Part shown: one piece after another, positions 1 to 8,785 of the stretch
Layout: each line of letters starts with the position of its first letter
How positions within the stretch are numbered: the first letter of the stretch is position 1
Assembly: GCA_963772065.1 (NCBI GenBank)
Contig: CAVYVZ010000005.1
Span: 1 to 64,000 of the forward strand
Reading direction: 5' to 3'
DNA from: CAVYVZ01 sp963772065
Lineage (GTDB): Bacteria; Acidobacteriota; Vicinamibacteria; Vicinamibacterales; UBA2999
Length of the DNA: 64,000 bases
Program-made: the position numbers and the translations under genes
The notes under the pieces: model-generated
The model's database searches: none
The model's input: only the letters and a program-made list of their open reading frames with translations
Told to the model about the DNA's origin: nothing

Positions 1-239
1 AGATCCCAGATGTATGCCCGCTTAAACGGGGCCTGAATGATGAGGATGGGCAGCTCGATGGCGCTTTCCGGGTTTGCATATGCTCGCACTCTGGCGCCGG
101 GAAACTCGACCAGCACGCGGTGCGGAGTTTCCTGAGGACCAAGGCCGATCGTGTCTAACACTCTGCCAATCTGCCGACGTGCTTCGTCCGTCCATTGCAG
201 CAATGGCTCAATCGAGAAGCGCGGTGCTTTAGCCTTCAT
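1..239 (-). CDS. Partial PHA-synthase-like alpha/beta hydrolase (N-terminus)
   Basis: The gene runs off the left edge of the window; only about 79 N-terminal residues are present. The translation begins MKAKAPRFSIEPLLQW and reaches PILIIQAPFKRAYIWD, which resembles the strand just before the active-site region of class III PHA synthase / PHB-depolymerase-like alpha/beta hydrolases, where an 'I..P..K.YI.DL' segment is typical. The catalytic part lies outside the window. An in-frame ATG at 254 would add five residues and is an alternative start. Neither start has a strong Shine-Dalgarno sequence. The family call comes from this short segment only, so substrate and function are open. The neighbouring genes to the right are of alphaproteobacterial type. 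Confidence 0.5.
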   Translation of the reverse strand, partial: MKAKAPRFSIEPLLQWTDEARRQIGRVLDTIGLGPQETPHRVLVEFPGARVRAYANPESAIELPILIIQAPFKRAYIWD

Positions 240-466
240 GACGTGTGTTCTCATTGTGCGCGTGATCAGTCCAGCAGTGGCCTAGCTCGTGATCTCCCGG
301 CCAGGGCAACGGCTTGGTGCAGACGGTCGATGCGATTAGCAATCTGCCGCTAGCGGCGCTGGCAAAGAACCTGTTGTTGCCGGGGCCGCTGTGGAAAGAA
401 CGTGTGTCCACTCTGCGCGTTCCCCCTGAATGTCAGACACGACAGACAAAGGTCGAGCCTCGTATG

Positions 467-649
467 CCAGCGGCCCGGAGGCTCCTCTGCTACCAGAAGA
501 CCAACGCTAAGCACCTAGTTGAAGAAAGGCTCTGCTGTTGGCTTCTCCGAACGCGCGACCTTATTGGCGAAGACACCCTGCCGCTGACGCAGGAATACAT
601 TGCGCAGATGCTGGGCGTGCGGCGGACCAGCGTGACTTTGGCCGCTCGC
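467..649 (+). pseudogene. Remnant of a Crp/Fnr-type regulator (C-terminal HTH only)
   Basis: About 60 residues read as the winged helix-turn-helix of a Crp-family regulator: HLVEERLCCWLLRTRDL, then LPLTQEYIAQMLGVRRTSV, matching the usual 'VEERLCRWLL...LTQE..A.MLGVRR.SVT' pattern. No cyclic-nucleotide-binding domain precedes it; the upstream 150 bases in the same frame (from a GTG near 314) look non-coding. The reading frame continues without a stop straight into a response-regulator domain at about 690, so the two pieces look fused by a deletion. Most likely a truncated, non-functional gene. Confidence 0.55.
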
Positions 650-664
650 AATCGTTTGCCCAAT

Positions 665-1053
665 GTGCAATCCCGAGGTGCCGCGACTGCGCGGGTTCTC
701 ATCGTCGAGGACGATTATTTGGTCGCTCTGGAGCTGGAACATCACTTGCGGGAGGCTGGGCTAGCCGTCGTGGGAACCGCAGCAACTGCGGAAGAAGCGC
801 TGGACATTGCGGCCAGGAAAAGCCCGAAATTGCCATCATGGATATTCGTTTAGCTAGCGCCCGCGATGGCGTTGATGCCGCGACGCAACTCAACGCTACC
901 TTTGGTATCCGATCCATATTTGCAACGGCTCATGCGGATGAGGCCATTAGAAAGCGCGGACAAGCCGCGGACCCGCTTGGATGGCTGCAAAAGCCTTATC
1001 CGATCGAGAGGCTGATCGCAATTATCAACCAGGCCATGTCGAAACTCAAATAG
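665..1053 (+). pseudogene. CheY-like response regulator, frameshifted
   Basis: A stand-alone receiver domain of about 120 residues. The first half reads RVLIVEDDYLVALELEHHLR with the acidic pair; after a one-base shift near 815-819 the second half reads IAIMDIRLASARDGVDAA (phospho-acceptor Asp in MDIRLA), FATAHAD (Thr/Ala switch region) and LQKPYP (conserved Lys), ending MSKLK and a TAG. This sequence style is typical of the single-domain regulators found next to HWE-type histidine kinases in Rhizobiales, though no kinase is visible here. The shift fits loss of one G in AGGAAAAG. There is no convincing start: GTG at 665 is the nearest in-frame candidate, and the frame is open upstream into the Crp remnant. 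Confidence 0.65.
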
Positions 1054-1252
1054 CAACAATCCGAACGGGCTGACCGTGCGATGGAATGGGGGGCGCTAAC
1101 CGGCCAAACCGAAAAGGAGCCGTCCGGTATTGCGCGGAACGGAAAGCGCCTTTGAGGCCCCTTGGTTGAGGCCCACGAACGTCGCATGACTGAAACGGTC
1201 CCGCCCGATTGGTGGGGGCGTTAGCAGACGTCGAACTGCTCAAACCGCCTCG

Positions 1253-1450
1253 CTAGTGCACGGTGCCGCCGGTGCGAACCCTGATGGCGGGCCGATCTAG
1301 AACGACAAATTGTGCTAATAGTTCGTGCGAAATGGGACCCTCAAATAGAGCTTTGGGTACTGGAACGTTTATCGCGTAATCGGCGGGGTCTCCTGTTTGC
1401 CCGAGCTTTTGGTGCGCGAATTGATCCAGTTGGATTAATCGCTCTGGCAT
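1253..1450 (-). CDS. Small hypothetical protein (65 aa)
   Basis: I do not recognise this protein. The start ATG (1450-1448) is chosen because a strong AGGAGGG Shine-Dalgarno sequence sits about 7 bases upstream on the minus strand. The product begins MPERLIQLDQFAHQKLGQTG and ends IRVRTGGTVH; it is soluble, with no signal peptide or membrane segment, and mixed charge. The reading frame is open 25 codons further upstream, but that extension has no ribosome site. The good ribosome site is the main reason to believe it is a gene. Confidence 0.45.
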   Translation of the reverse strand: MPERLIQLDQFAHQKLGQTGDPADYAINVPVPKALFEGPISHELLAQFVVLDRPAIRVRTGGTVH

Positions 1451-2050
1451 GACGTATCCCTCCTGGGACGTTGGAAGCCATCGGAGGATCAGCCACACAG
1501 CGCCATCTAATCTATGGCAGGACATTCAAAAATCTCCGGCTCGCCTTCCAGAGACATCATGACCTTCAGCAATTTTGCGTCTTCCATGATTCCTCGGACG
1601 TTAGCGATGTACTAGCGCCTAAATTGTTTTCAAGTGGGCGAGTTGGTTCAGCCGTTTGGGAAGGAAAAGATGACGCATTCCGGTATGTACGACTGTCTTG
1701 GCCGAAAAGCGGAAATATGGCTGGACGAATCTAGCAATTCGGAATGAGCAAAATGGTTCAGTCCCAAGAAATTAGGCGAAGAGAGCAATCTCGGCGGCCC
1801 TAACCGCGGAGGAGGCGAGGCGCAGTCCCGGGGATCGTAGCGTCCCTCAATTCGTGACCGCTGGCAGGTTCGGCAGCAATAGGCGTCTCTTGCCGTTTTA
1901 TTTGCTCTTGCAACTGAGCAGTTTGCTGATTGACAACCCACGGCTTCGGACGGACTAACTTCTGAAACAACATGGGCGCCTCCCCAACACGGCCGGTGAC
2001 GCTGTCGATGCTTTAGACCATAGAGGCAATTACCAGGTACTGCAAATGAA
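1451..2050. other. Stretch without a recognisable gene
   Basis: About 600 bases with no supported gene on either strand. A 156-codon open frame on the minus strand (2118-1648) has the composition of chance translation (many Arg, Ser, Cys, no motif) and was not accepted. The only structured element nearby is the hairpin at 2052-2075. Confidence 0.4.
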
Positions 2051-2051
2051 A

Positions 2052-2075
2052 GAGGCCGCCAATTGAGGCGGCCTC
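2052..2075 (-). terminator. Hairpin terminator downstream of the SLC13 gene
   Basis: A perfect 9-bp inverted repeat, GAGGCCGCC ... GGCGGCCTC, with a 6-base loop (AATTGA on the plus strand). Read on the minus strand it is followed by TTTCATTTGC, so it is a plausible intrinsic terminator for minus-strand transcription about 105 bases past the stop of the SLC13-like gene. Confidence 0.55.
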
Positions 2076-2182
2076 CTACCACGCCAAGAAGTTGCACTAA
2101 TACCAGCGCCCCGGCCACGCGGCGGGCTTACTCTTTTCCGTAGCGCCAAAAGCACATTCCGCCGCCCAAATCACTCGTTGTG

Positions 2183-3975
2183 TTAACGCGCGCCAAGGGG
2201 CCACACGACCGCAATCAGGGGCACGCCCACAATAAGGACGATTATAGACAACGGCAGCCCCAATCGCGCGTAATCTCCAAAGCGGTATCCGCCCGGGCCC
2301 ATTACAAGCGTGTTGCACTGGTGACCGAACGGGGTGAGAAAGTCGCACGCCGCCCCGATGGCCACCGCCATCAGGAACGGATCGGGATTGAGCCCGAGCT
2401 TGCTGGCGAAGCTCGCCGCGATCGGCGCCATCATCAGCACGGTCGCGGCATTGTTGAGGAATGGCGTCACCGCCATTGCGGCCACCAGCATCAGCGCAAG
2501 CGCGCCCAAGCGCCGGTAGGTAACCGGCTGCAACGCGAGCAGCCAGCCGGCGATCAGATCGGTGCCGCCCGTCGTACGCACCGCCTCGCTGACCGGGATC
2601 AGCGCGCCGAGCATGATCAGGATCGGCCACTCGACGGCCTCGTATGCTTCGCGCAAGGTGAGGGCTTTGGTCAGCAACAAGGCGACGCGCTGCTCCGAAA
2701 AAGGCAATCGCGATCGGGAGGAGCTTGAAGGCGACCAGCGACGATGGTCAGCGGCGAGAACCGCAACCGGCATCCAAGCGTCCGGCGGCCGCGTCCGAAG
2801 CCGAGATCCCGTTCGGCGAGCGGCAGGACAGCCGCAACTCCTTGAGCGCCTCGGGCAAGACCTCGAAGCGACCTTGCAGGACGACGACATCGCCGGCCTG
2901 AAAGCGCACGGAGCGCAGCCGCTGGGTGATGCGCTTGCCGGTGCGGCTGATGGCGAGGAGATTGACCTGGTGACGCTCGCGATAGACCCAATTGCGTCGG
3001 GCGTTCGCCGACAAGTTGGAATTCGCCGTCACCACCGCCTTCGATCACACCGATCTCGTCGTCTGTCGCCCTCCGCCGGTGTGTCTGCGCCTTGGCCCGC
3101 GAGCTCCAGCCCTCCGCGTACCACGACCCGCTCCAGCGCCTCGGGCTCGCCTTCGAGCATGCAGGACGTCACCGGCCTGGAGCTCGAGTGCCGGGGTCGG
3201 TTTGTAGCGGCGGAAGCGCTCGCGCACGACGGCGGTCAAGCTCGTCGCGCCCTCGCCGAGCGCCGCCACGTCGACGGCGCGCTGCCCGACGAGGGCGAGC
3301 CCGCCGGGACCTTCGCGTCCACGACATAGTTCTCGATGTTGATCGCGGCGTGGAGCGAGGCGCCGCCCCGGCGTCCTCGGGCAGAAAGCGGTAGGTGAGC
3401 GTCATGCAGATCAGGCCCGAAGCCGGCGATGCTGAGGCCGACGGGCGCATAGTCGAACATGCTCGAACGGCTTGCCCAGGATGTCCTCGCGCACCCGCGC
3501 CACGATGACGTTCGGCGAGGTGCCGACCAGCGTGATGAGCCCGCCGATCAGCGATCCGAAGGCGAGCGGCATGAGAAGCTGCGAGGGCGAGGTGCCGGAG
3601 CGTTTGGCCATCTGGAAAGCGACGGGCATCAGGATCGCGAGCGCGCCGACATTCTTGATGAAGGTCGAGAGCGCGATGACCGCGATGACGAGCACGAAAA
3701 CCTGCGCTCCGGGCGAGGTGAGGTACGGGCCGAGCGGGCGCATCGCCTGCTCCATCACGCCGGATTGGCACCGCCGCACTGACGAGGAGCGCCGCGCGAC
3801 GATGATGACAACGTCGTCGCTGAAGCCGGAGAACGCCTTGTCGGCCGGCACGATGCCGACCACCACCGAAACAATGCGCCAGCATGGCGACGACGTCGTA
3901 GCGCAGGCGACCCCAGGCGAAGAGCGCCATCATCGCTCCGACAACGCCAAATGCCAGCCATTGCTGCGATGTCAT
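2183..3975 (-). pseudogene. SLC13-type anion permease with TrkA-C domains, multiply frameshifted
   Basis: Pieces in all three minus-strand frames line up as one roughly 590-residue membrane transporter of the SLC13/DASS ion-transporter superfamily with central TrkA-C (RCK-C) domains. In order: MTSQQWLAFGVVGAMMALFA (start near 3975), VVGIVPADKAFSGFSDDVVI, the helix region FVLVIAVIALSTFIKNVGAL with the substrate motif SLIGGLITLVGTSPNVIV, MFDYAPVGLSIAGFG, two TrkA-C pieces (RFRRYKPTPALELQAGDVL and VRFQAGDVVVLQGRFEVLP), then the C-terminal half with FLNNAATVLMMAPIAASFA and PFGHQCNTLVMGPGGY, ending at 2183. At least six frame changes are needed. It cannot make the full protein as written. Either a decayed gene or dense sequencing indels. 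Confidence 0.75.
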
Positions 3976-4389
3976 AGGAACTACGCGATGGAGAGGAAAG
4001 ATCTTGGCCTGCAAGCCCGGCCCTGGCCTTTTGGAACTCCTGCCGCCCAGCGGGGTTCCGTCAATGCACCTTCCCGCCCAAGAAATTCCCAGACGCGCGA
4101 CCGCCATGAAGGTCTGACGACATTCGCTGCGCCTGCCGACTAATAGGTAATTAAACCGCGGGGTAGGTGGGGATACGAAAAGGCACCCAATCCACGTGAC
4201 CAAAAGGCCGCCGCCCGATACCGGGGTGAGTGCATGAAATCAAGCACGACGGCTACCGGCTGCAGGATCCATGTTCGTCACGACGGTTCGCCTCCTAGGT
4301 TATCGGCAAGACGTCGCAGCACTACGCCTTCCAGGAGCGGGCCGTGCGAGGGCGACTGAAGGCTGGTGAAAAGAGCGGCCACACGCCGA
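3976..4389. other. Gap without a recognisable gene
   Basis: About 410 bases between the start of the SLC13-like gene and the stop of the DUF6647 gene, both on the minus strand. The open frames that cross it have no motif or coding-like composition. It should hold the promoter of the SLC13 gene, but I see no convincing -35/-10 pair. Confidence 0.35.
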
Positions 4390-5052
4390 TTAGAAGCCGC
4401 AGGCGGTGCGCGACATCAACGTCACCGGATCGGTCTCAAACTCCCGGAAAAAATCAAGTCCAGCCGTCTCGAGCCATTTTTTCTGCGCGGCATAGGCAGG
4501 CCTTTCCCGCGCCTGTGCACATTCAAATTTTTCACCCGCGAGGTTTTGCAAATGATGCACCATTTCGTGCACCAGCACTGACGTCTCGGTCGGCGTCGCG
4601 CCGGTCCAGCCTTCGCGCAAATAGATCGTGCCGCTGCTATCCTCATACAGCGCCACCGTATCGCGCATCCTTTCCAGCCACTGCTCGTCGCTGACGACTC
4701 GCGCCTGTAGGGAAGCGCTCAAGCCGCGATAACGGACGGCGGCCATTTGCAGCGGTGAGACGATTTCAATGCGCGGACGCTGGTAGTTTGCTGGCAGCGG
4801 GAAATCGGCGGATAGCCAAGTCACGATCGCCTCGGCCAGCCGGGCGTGGGTGCCCCCCGCGGCTTGCTGGCGTTCTTCCTCGAATAATAAAGACGCCGAA
4901 GGTTCAGTACTCGAGGCGGCGCCGGGACACGTTCCTACCGTTACAAAAATAAGTAGCGCCAAACTGAGAATTTTCTGCTTATCCGGCCGTTGAAAGGAGC
5001 GCCACGGACCACGAGCGGCGCGTGTTGTTTGATTTAGCCTTTCCTTCTGCAT
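4390..5052 (-). CDS. DUF6647-like secreted protein with zinc-peptidase-type HExxH motif
   Basis: A 220-residue protein. A basic N-terminus is followed by a hydrophobic stretch at about 29-45 (LSLALLIFVTVGTCPGAAS), so it is probably exported. The middle carries TSVLVHEMVHHLQNLAGEKF, an HEMVH (HExxH) zinc-binding and catalytic motif typical of the DUF6647 family known mainly from Rhizobiales; the tail FETDPVTLMSRTACGF is also typical of that family. No substrate is established for this family, so peptidase activity is only inferred from HExxH. The gene is intact, unlike most of its neighbours. Its start is 48 bases from the stop of the LysR gene on the same strand. Confidence 0.65.
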   Translation of the reverse strand: MQKERLNQTTRAARGPWRSFQRPDKQKILSLALLIFVTVGTCPGAASSTEPSASLLFEEERQQAAGGTHARLAEAIVTWLSADFPLPANYQRPRIEIVSPLQMAAVRYRGLSASLQARVVSDEQWLERMRDTVALYEDSSGTIYLREGWTGATPTETSVLVHEMVHHLQNLAGEKFECAQARERPAYAAQKKWLETAGLDFFREFETDPVTLMSRTACGF

Positions 5053-5100
5053 GACGAGCCTCCATGAAGGGGCAATGCAGAGTATGGATAGGGGGAAAGG

Positions 5101-6033
5101 CTATCCTTCTTCAAATTCATAATGGGAAGAATGATTCTGCGTTTTGGAACGGTCAAGGATTTTGCTTGCGGTGGTCTCGAGGTGGTCAATCGCGGGGCTC
5201 ACGCGGCTGACGTGACTTCCGCGAATAACCCAAATCCTGAACAGAAGAGGCGGAAACTCACTCACGTTGATGACAGCCAGGCGTTTATCCAGTGCGCCGA
5301 CCAAACGGGAAGGCTGGAGTGTGTAACCGACACCCTGCGCGGCAAGCGCATGGTGGAGTTCGAGCCCATGTGCTTCTACCAAGATGTTGGGCGTGATGTT
5401 CAGGCGAGCCAGCGCCGCTTCGAGGGCCCGACGATAACCACACCCATCCGGGTTCAAAATCCAACCGGTTTCATTGAGAAAGGCCAGCGTCCGTTGCTTA
5501 CTGGTCCTTCTGCCCCGCGTGCCGATCACAACCATACGATCTTCAAGAAGCGGGACAGCTATTAACTCTGTCGGTGGAGAGCGATCCTCGGGCAGAAGGA
5601 TGAGCGCAGCATCAAGAACACCGTCACTGACAGACTTGACGAGCCGTTGGGTCCAATCGGCACAAATGTGCATCTGGACGGCCGGAAACGCGGCCCTCAG
5701 GGCGGTCGACACGCCACCGGCGACGGCGGCCGCAAGAGCATGAGCGATGCCAACGTGGACCGGGCCTTTCGGCTCCGGCGATGTCGCCAGCGCATCCGCC
5801 ATCTCCGCGGTCAGGCGCAGAATACGCGTTGCATGCGCGAAGGCAATTCCGCCATCGCGCATTAGCTTGAACGGCTTGGAGCGCCGGTCGAACAGTGTGA
5901 TCCCAAATTCGTCCTCCAACCGTTGAATGAGACGTGTAACGGCGGATTGAGTTAGCCCCAGCTTTCCGGCGGCCTGCTGCACCGAACCGGTCTCCACGAC
6001 GGCGGTGAAAGCGTTTATGTCTCTAAGCTTCAT
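5101..6033 (-). CDS. LysR-family transcriptional regulator
   Basis: Intact 310-residue LysR-type regulator, the normal family length. The N-terminal winged HTH is clear: MKLRDINAFTAVVETGSVQQ, AAGKLGLTQSAVTRLIQRLE, then LFDRRSKPFKL. The effector-binding (periplasmic-binding-like) domain follows from about residue 90: GPVHVGIAHALAAAVAGGV and a second lobe ending near residue 290. The target genes cannot be told; there is no divergently transcribed partner within the next 440 bases, only an unassigned gap, so autoregulation is all that context supports. The effector is unknown. Confidence 0.9.
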   Translation of the reverse strand: MKLRDINAFTAVVETGSVQQAAGKLGLTQSAVTRLIQRLEDEFGITLFDRRSKPFKLMRDGGIAFAHATRILRLTAEMADALATSPEPKGPVHVGIAHALAAAVAGGVSTALRAAFPAVQMHICADWTQRLVKSVSDGVLDAALILLPEDRSPPTELIAVPLLEDRMVVIGTRGRRTSKQRTLAFLNETGWILNPDGCGYRRALEAALARLNITPNILVEAHGLELHHALAAQGVGYTLQPSRLVGALDKRLAVINVSEFPPLLFRIWVIRGSHVSRVSPAIDHLETTASKILDRSKTQNHSSHYEFEEG

Positions 6034-6471
6034 CGTACTGTCTTTGCGAAACCAGTGATCTGAGCGTCACGATACTAGAACACGAAGAACCCGAGAGCGT
6101 CCTTGCCAAGGACCAGTCGTTCAATTTCTGCGGAAGGTCATTTTATCGCTGGGAAGGCCTTTGATCCTTCGGAAAATCTCGACTATTTACGGCAATTGCG
6201 TCGATGCATAGGCGACGCGCCTCGCTAGACGTGAGAGGGGGTGGCTCATGTGCGTGTAGATTGGGTTTTCTGCTCGCCTGCAGACCTATCTTCGTAACCG
6301 GCTAGGCCGTCGCTTGTTCCACTAGCGCAATTTAGGATCCGCTTTACACAGCACGTCAAGCCGCATCCGCGCCTCGTTTACTGCTAATCGGTTCTTTGCT
6401 GCGCCTGACAACCTGTACCAAAATGCATGACTGCAACCACCTTTTGTCGCGGGGATTTTGAATCTATGCCT
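6034..6471. other. Gap without a recognisable gene
   Basis: About 440 bases upstream of the LysR start and downstream of the hydrolase remnant. I see no open frame with coding character and no obvious hairpin. One hand-counted line (6241-6300) is 53% GC, in keeping with the left arm of the window. Confidence 0.35.
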
Positions 6472-6925
6472 TCATGCAGCGCTTGAGACTATTTCGTGCA
6501 GCTTGTTTTGCGCTGCGACCAAATCAATTGTCGACATGATCTGAGCCGTGGCCGTCTGATGAACCATGTGGCCGTTACTAGCCACACATTGCAACGTGCT
6601 CTGAGAGATATCGCGATGGAGATTAACAGACTGCTCAGGTTCGATCAGGCGGTCAGCTGAGCCAACGACGATGGCAACGGGCATCCGCAGTTTCCTATAT
6701 TCACCTTGCAATTTATGAACGCTCGGGATCATGAGAGCTGCTTCAGCCGCACCGGCGCGGATTCGGAATGGACGCATCCGCCATTTCCTTCGGGAAACGT
6801 TCAAACTTTGCGGGCACCTGTTTTGGACCGAAAAGCTTTCGTAGCAACAGGGGCCACATCGATCTGCTTTGATGGGTGGTATGAGTACCTGGGCATTCGC
6901 CAAGCACCGGAACAGATGGAGGCAT
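6472..6925 (-). pseudogene. C-terminal remnant of an alpha/beta hydrolase, cut at the junction
   Basis: The minus strand reads the C-terminal third of an alpha/beta hydrolase: SRSMWPLLLRKLFGPKQVP and FERFPKEMA in one frame, then after a shift near 6770 RAGAAEAALMIPSVHKLQG, the acid-residue strand VAIVVGSADRLIEPEQS and the His region VASNGHMVHQT. The N-terminal two thirds, with the nucleophile, should lie at higher coordinates but are absent: sequence of a different type starts by 6966-6987. So the gene is both frameshifted and truncated at the left/right boundary of the window. Confidence 0.6.
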
Positions 6926-6986
6926 CAGCTACACGACGGTTCTCATCACGGTTGACGACGGAACATTGAGAGGCCTTCGACACCCC

Positions 6987-7361
6987 ATGAACGTCATCTC
7001 CACTCGAGCATCAGACCTCGCCACGCTGCTGGCGCTGAACGAAGACTACGTCCGGTCCGTACAGATGTCCGACGTGAAGCGCTTCGCGGAGATTCTCGCC
7101 GATGACTTCCTGTGCTCCCTGCCCGACGGCACGCTGCTCGACCGGAAGCGATTTCTCGAGCACACGGCGAAGCCAGTCGCGATCTCGGGGCTGGCGGTCC
7201 ACGACGTGAACGTGCGACTGATGGGCGACTTCGCGATCGTGCATGCGCGGACGACATTCACGCTGCCGGACGGGCGAAATGGGCAGGGCCGCTATACCGA
7301 CGTGTGGACACGCCGCGACGGTCGCTGGCTCGCCGTGGCGGCGCACGTCACGAGGAACTAG
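6987..7361 (+). CDS. NTF2-like / DUF4440 protein
   Basis: About 124 residues starting MNVISTRASDLATLLALNED. The alpha helix-rich start, DVKRFAEILADDFLCSLPDG in the middle and a C-terminal strand pair (VNVRLMGDFAIVHARTTF, YTDVWTRRDGRWLAVAAH) match the SnoaL/NTF2-like DUF4440 family, whose cone-shaped fold binds small molecules; many members have no known reaction. A TTG at 6966 in frame would add seven residues; ATG 6987 is preferred, with GAGAGG about a dozen bases upstream. It is the first gene with the high-GC character of the right-hand part. Its TAG overlaps the stop of the convergent anti-sigma gene. Confidence 0.75.
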   Translation: MNVISTRASDLATLLALNEDYVRSVQMSDVKRFAEILADDFLCSLPDGTLLDRKRFLEHTAKPVAISGLAVHDVNVRLMGDFAIVHARTTFTLPDGRNGQGRYTDVWTRRDGRWLAVAAHVTRN

Positions 7362-8209
7362 GGAACCGTCAGACCCTCGATCGTGTCGCGGAAGCGCGCG
7401 TCGGTGTGGCAGATGAAGCACGCGCGCTGACCGAGCCCCTCGAGCTCGCTGACGAGCACGTACGTCTGCCCGCCCGTGCTCCACGTCAGCGTGTTCCGTC
7501 CGTCCGGCGTGCGCCGGTGCGCGACCCGTTTCGACAGCCAGCCGGCCGCGGGTGCCCCGGCCACTTCGCCCTGCGCGGCGACCACGAGCGTTACCGGCCG
7601 GCCGTCGATCCGGTACTCGAGCACGGAGGAGCGGGCGCCGGCCACGTTCTCGAGCGAAATGCCGGCCGGCACGAAGCGGACGCGCTCGTGAACCGGCCGC
7701 AGAGCGGCAATCGACGCCACCGGCGCGCCATGCTCCTCCATCCACTGCCGCATCCGCGCCTCGTCTGCGGTTCTCAGCTGCATCGGCCCGCCTGCGCGCA
7801 GGCGCTCGTGGATCTCGCGCGCCTCACGTTCGAACGCGATGGACGCATGGTCGGCGGCACGCAGATCCGCCCACGGACGTTTGACCTGCCACGCCGCGAC
7901 GAACAGTACCAGCACCGCCGCGCCTACACCGGCGATCCGGAAATCCGGGAACCATGCACCAGACGTTCTGGAAGCGCGCTCGAATTCACCGGCATCAGTG
8001 AGCGTGTGCCGCACGCGTGCCGCGGCGGCGGCGGGCATCGGCTCCACCTCCAGCTCCGACGCCAGCGCGATCCCCCGCCGCACCTCCTCGAGGCCGGCGC
8101 GGCATCGCTCGCATGCGGAGAGATGTGCCTCCACGCGCGCCCGGGATTCCGCGTCGAGCTGCTGCTCGACATACGCCGCCAGGTCGTCAATTACGTGTCG
8201 CGTGAACAT
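7358..8209 (-). CDS. Membrane anti-sigma factor with zinc finger and C-terminal CXXCH motif
   Basis: A 283-residue protein directly after the ECF sigma gene on the same strand. The cytosolic N-terminus has the anti-sigma zinc-finger signature (His29-x3-Cys33-x2-Cys36 in HLSACERC). One membrane helix spans about residues 91-107 (RIAGVGAAVLVLFVAAW). The outer part, roughly 110-283, has no family I know, but near its end it reads QRACFICHTDARF: Cys264-x2-Cys267-His268, the covalent haem-c attachment motif, on the side of the membrane where cytochrome c is assembled. Known of the family: zf-HC2 proteins hold ECF sigma factors at the membrane. Inferred: a haem or thiol signal could control release. 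The haem proposal rests on the motif alone. Confidence 0.85.
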   Translation of the reverse strand: MFTRHVIDDLAAYVEQQLDAESRARVEAHLSACERCRAGLEEVRRGIALASELEVEPMPAAAAARVRHTLTDAGEFERASRTSGAWFPDFRIAGVGAAVLVLFVAAWQVKRPWADLRAADHASIAFEREAREIHERLRAGGPMQLRTADEARMRQWMEEHGAPVASIAALRPVHERVRFVPAGISLENVAGARSSVLEYRIDGRPVTLVVAAQGEVAGAPAAGWLSKRVAHRRTPDGRNTLTWSTGGQTYVLVSELEGLGQRACFICHTDARFRDTIEGLTVP

Positions 8210-8248
8210 GCCGCTCCCTGATCTCTGATCTCCCTGTGACTCCAGACC

Positions 8249-8785
8249 TCAACGAAGGTCTGCCAGCTCACGGGCGAGCCGCGCGTGTGCCCGCGACAGG
8301 CGCGACGCCACCGTGCCGGTGGAAATGCCCAGCGCAGCGCTGATCTCCTGGTAGCTCAGGCCCTGCACGTGCCGCAGCACGACCGGGACGCGCAGCTTCG
8401 CCGGAAGCAGCAGCAGGGCGGCGCGCACACGCGACCGGCGCTCGGCACGGACAAAGCCGTCCTCGATCGCCGGGGCGGATGGCTCCACCGCGAGCTCGTC
8501 GAATGGCGCCGATTGGCGTCCGCGCCGCCGATGATCGAGCGTCGTGTTGACGACGACTCGATAGAGCCACGTCGAGAACGCGGAGTGGCCGCGAAACTGC
8601 GGCAGGCGCACGAAGAGCTTCATGAACACATCCTGCGTGATGTCCGCCGCCGCCGCGCGATCGCCGCAGAGATGCCAGGCGACCGAGTACACGCGATCAC
8701 GGCAGAGATCGAACAGCTGCGCGAACGCCTCGCGGTCGCCCGCGCAACACGCGGCAAGCAGCGCGTCAGCCGGGTCCGGCACCAA
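8249..8785 (-). CDS. ECF RNA polymerase sigma factor
   Basis: A 178-residue sigma-70 family factor with only regions 2 and 4, as usual for ECF factors. Region 2 is seen in VYSVAWHLCGDRAAAADITQ, DVFMKLFVRLPQF and STWLYRVVVNTTLDHRRR; region 4 in LPAKLRVPVVLRHVQGLSYQ and EISAALGISTGTVASRLSRA (the HTH that reads the -35 element). It overlaps the stop of the upstream PDZ-hydrolase gene by 20 bases and is followed 39 bases later by its likely anti-sigma factor, so the three genes look like one operon. Confidence 0.9.
   Translation of the reverse strand: MVPDPADALLAACCAGDREAFAQLFDLCRDRVYSVAWHLCGDRAAAADITQDVFMKLFVRLPQFRGHSAFSTWLYRVVVNTTLDHRRRGRQSAPFDELAVEPSAPAIEDGFVRAERRSRVRAALLLLPAKLRVPVVLRHVQGLSYQEISAALGISTGTVASRLSRAHARLARELADLR

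Noticed and set aside
1648..2118. 156-codon minus-strand open frame
   Set aside because: Composition looks random, it has no motif, and it runs over the terminator hairpin at 2052-2075.
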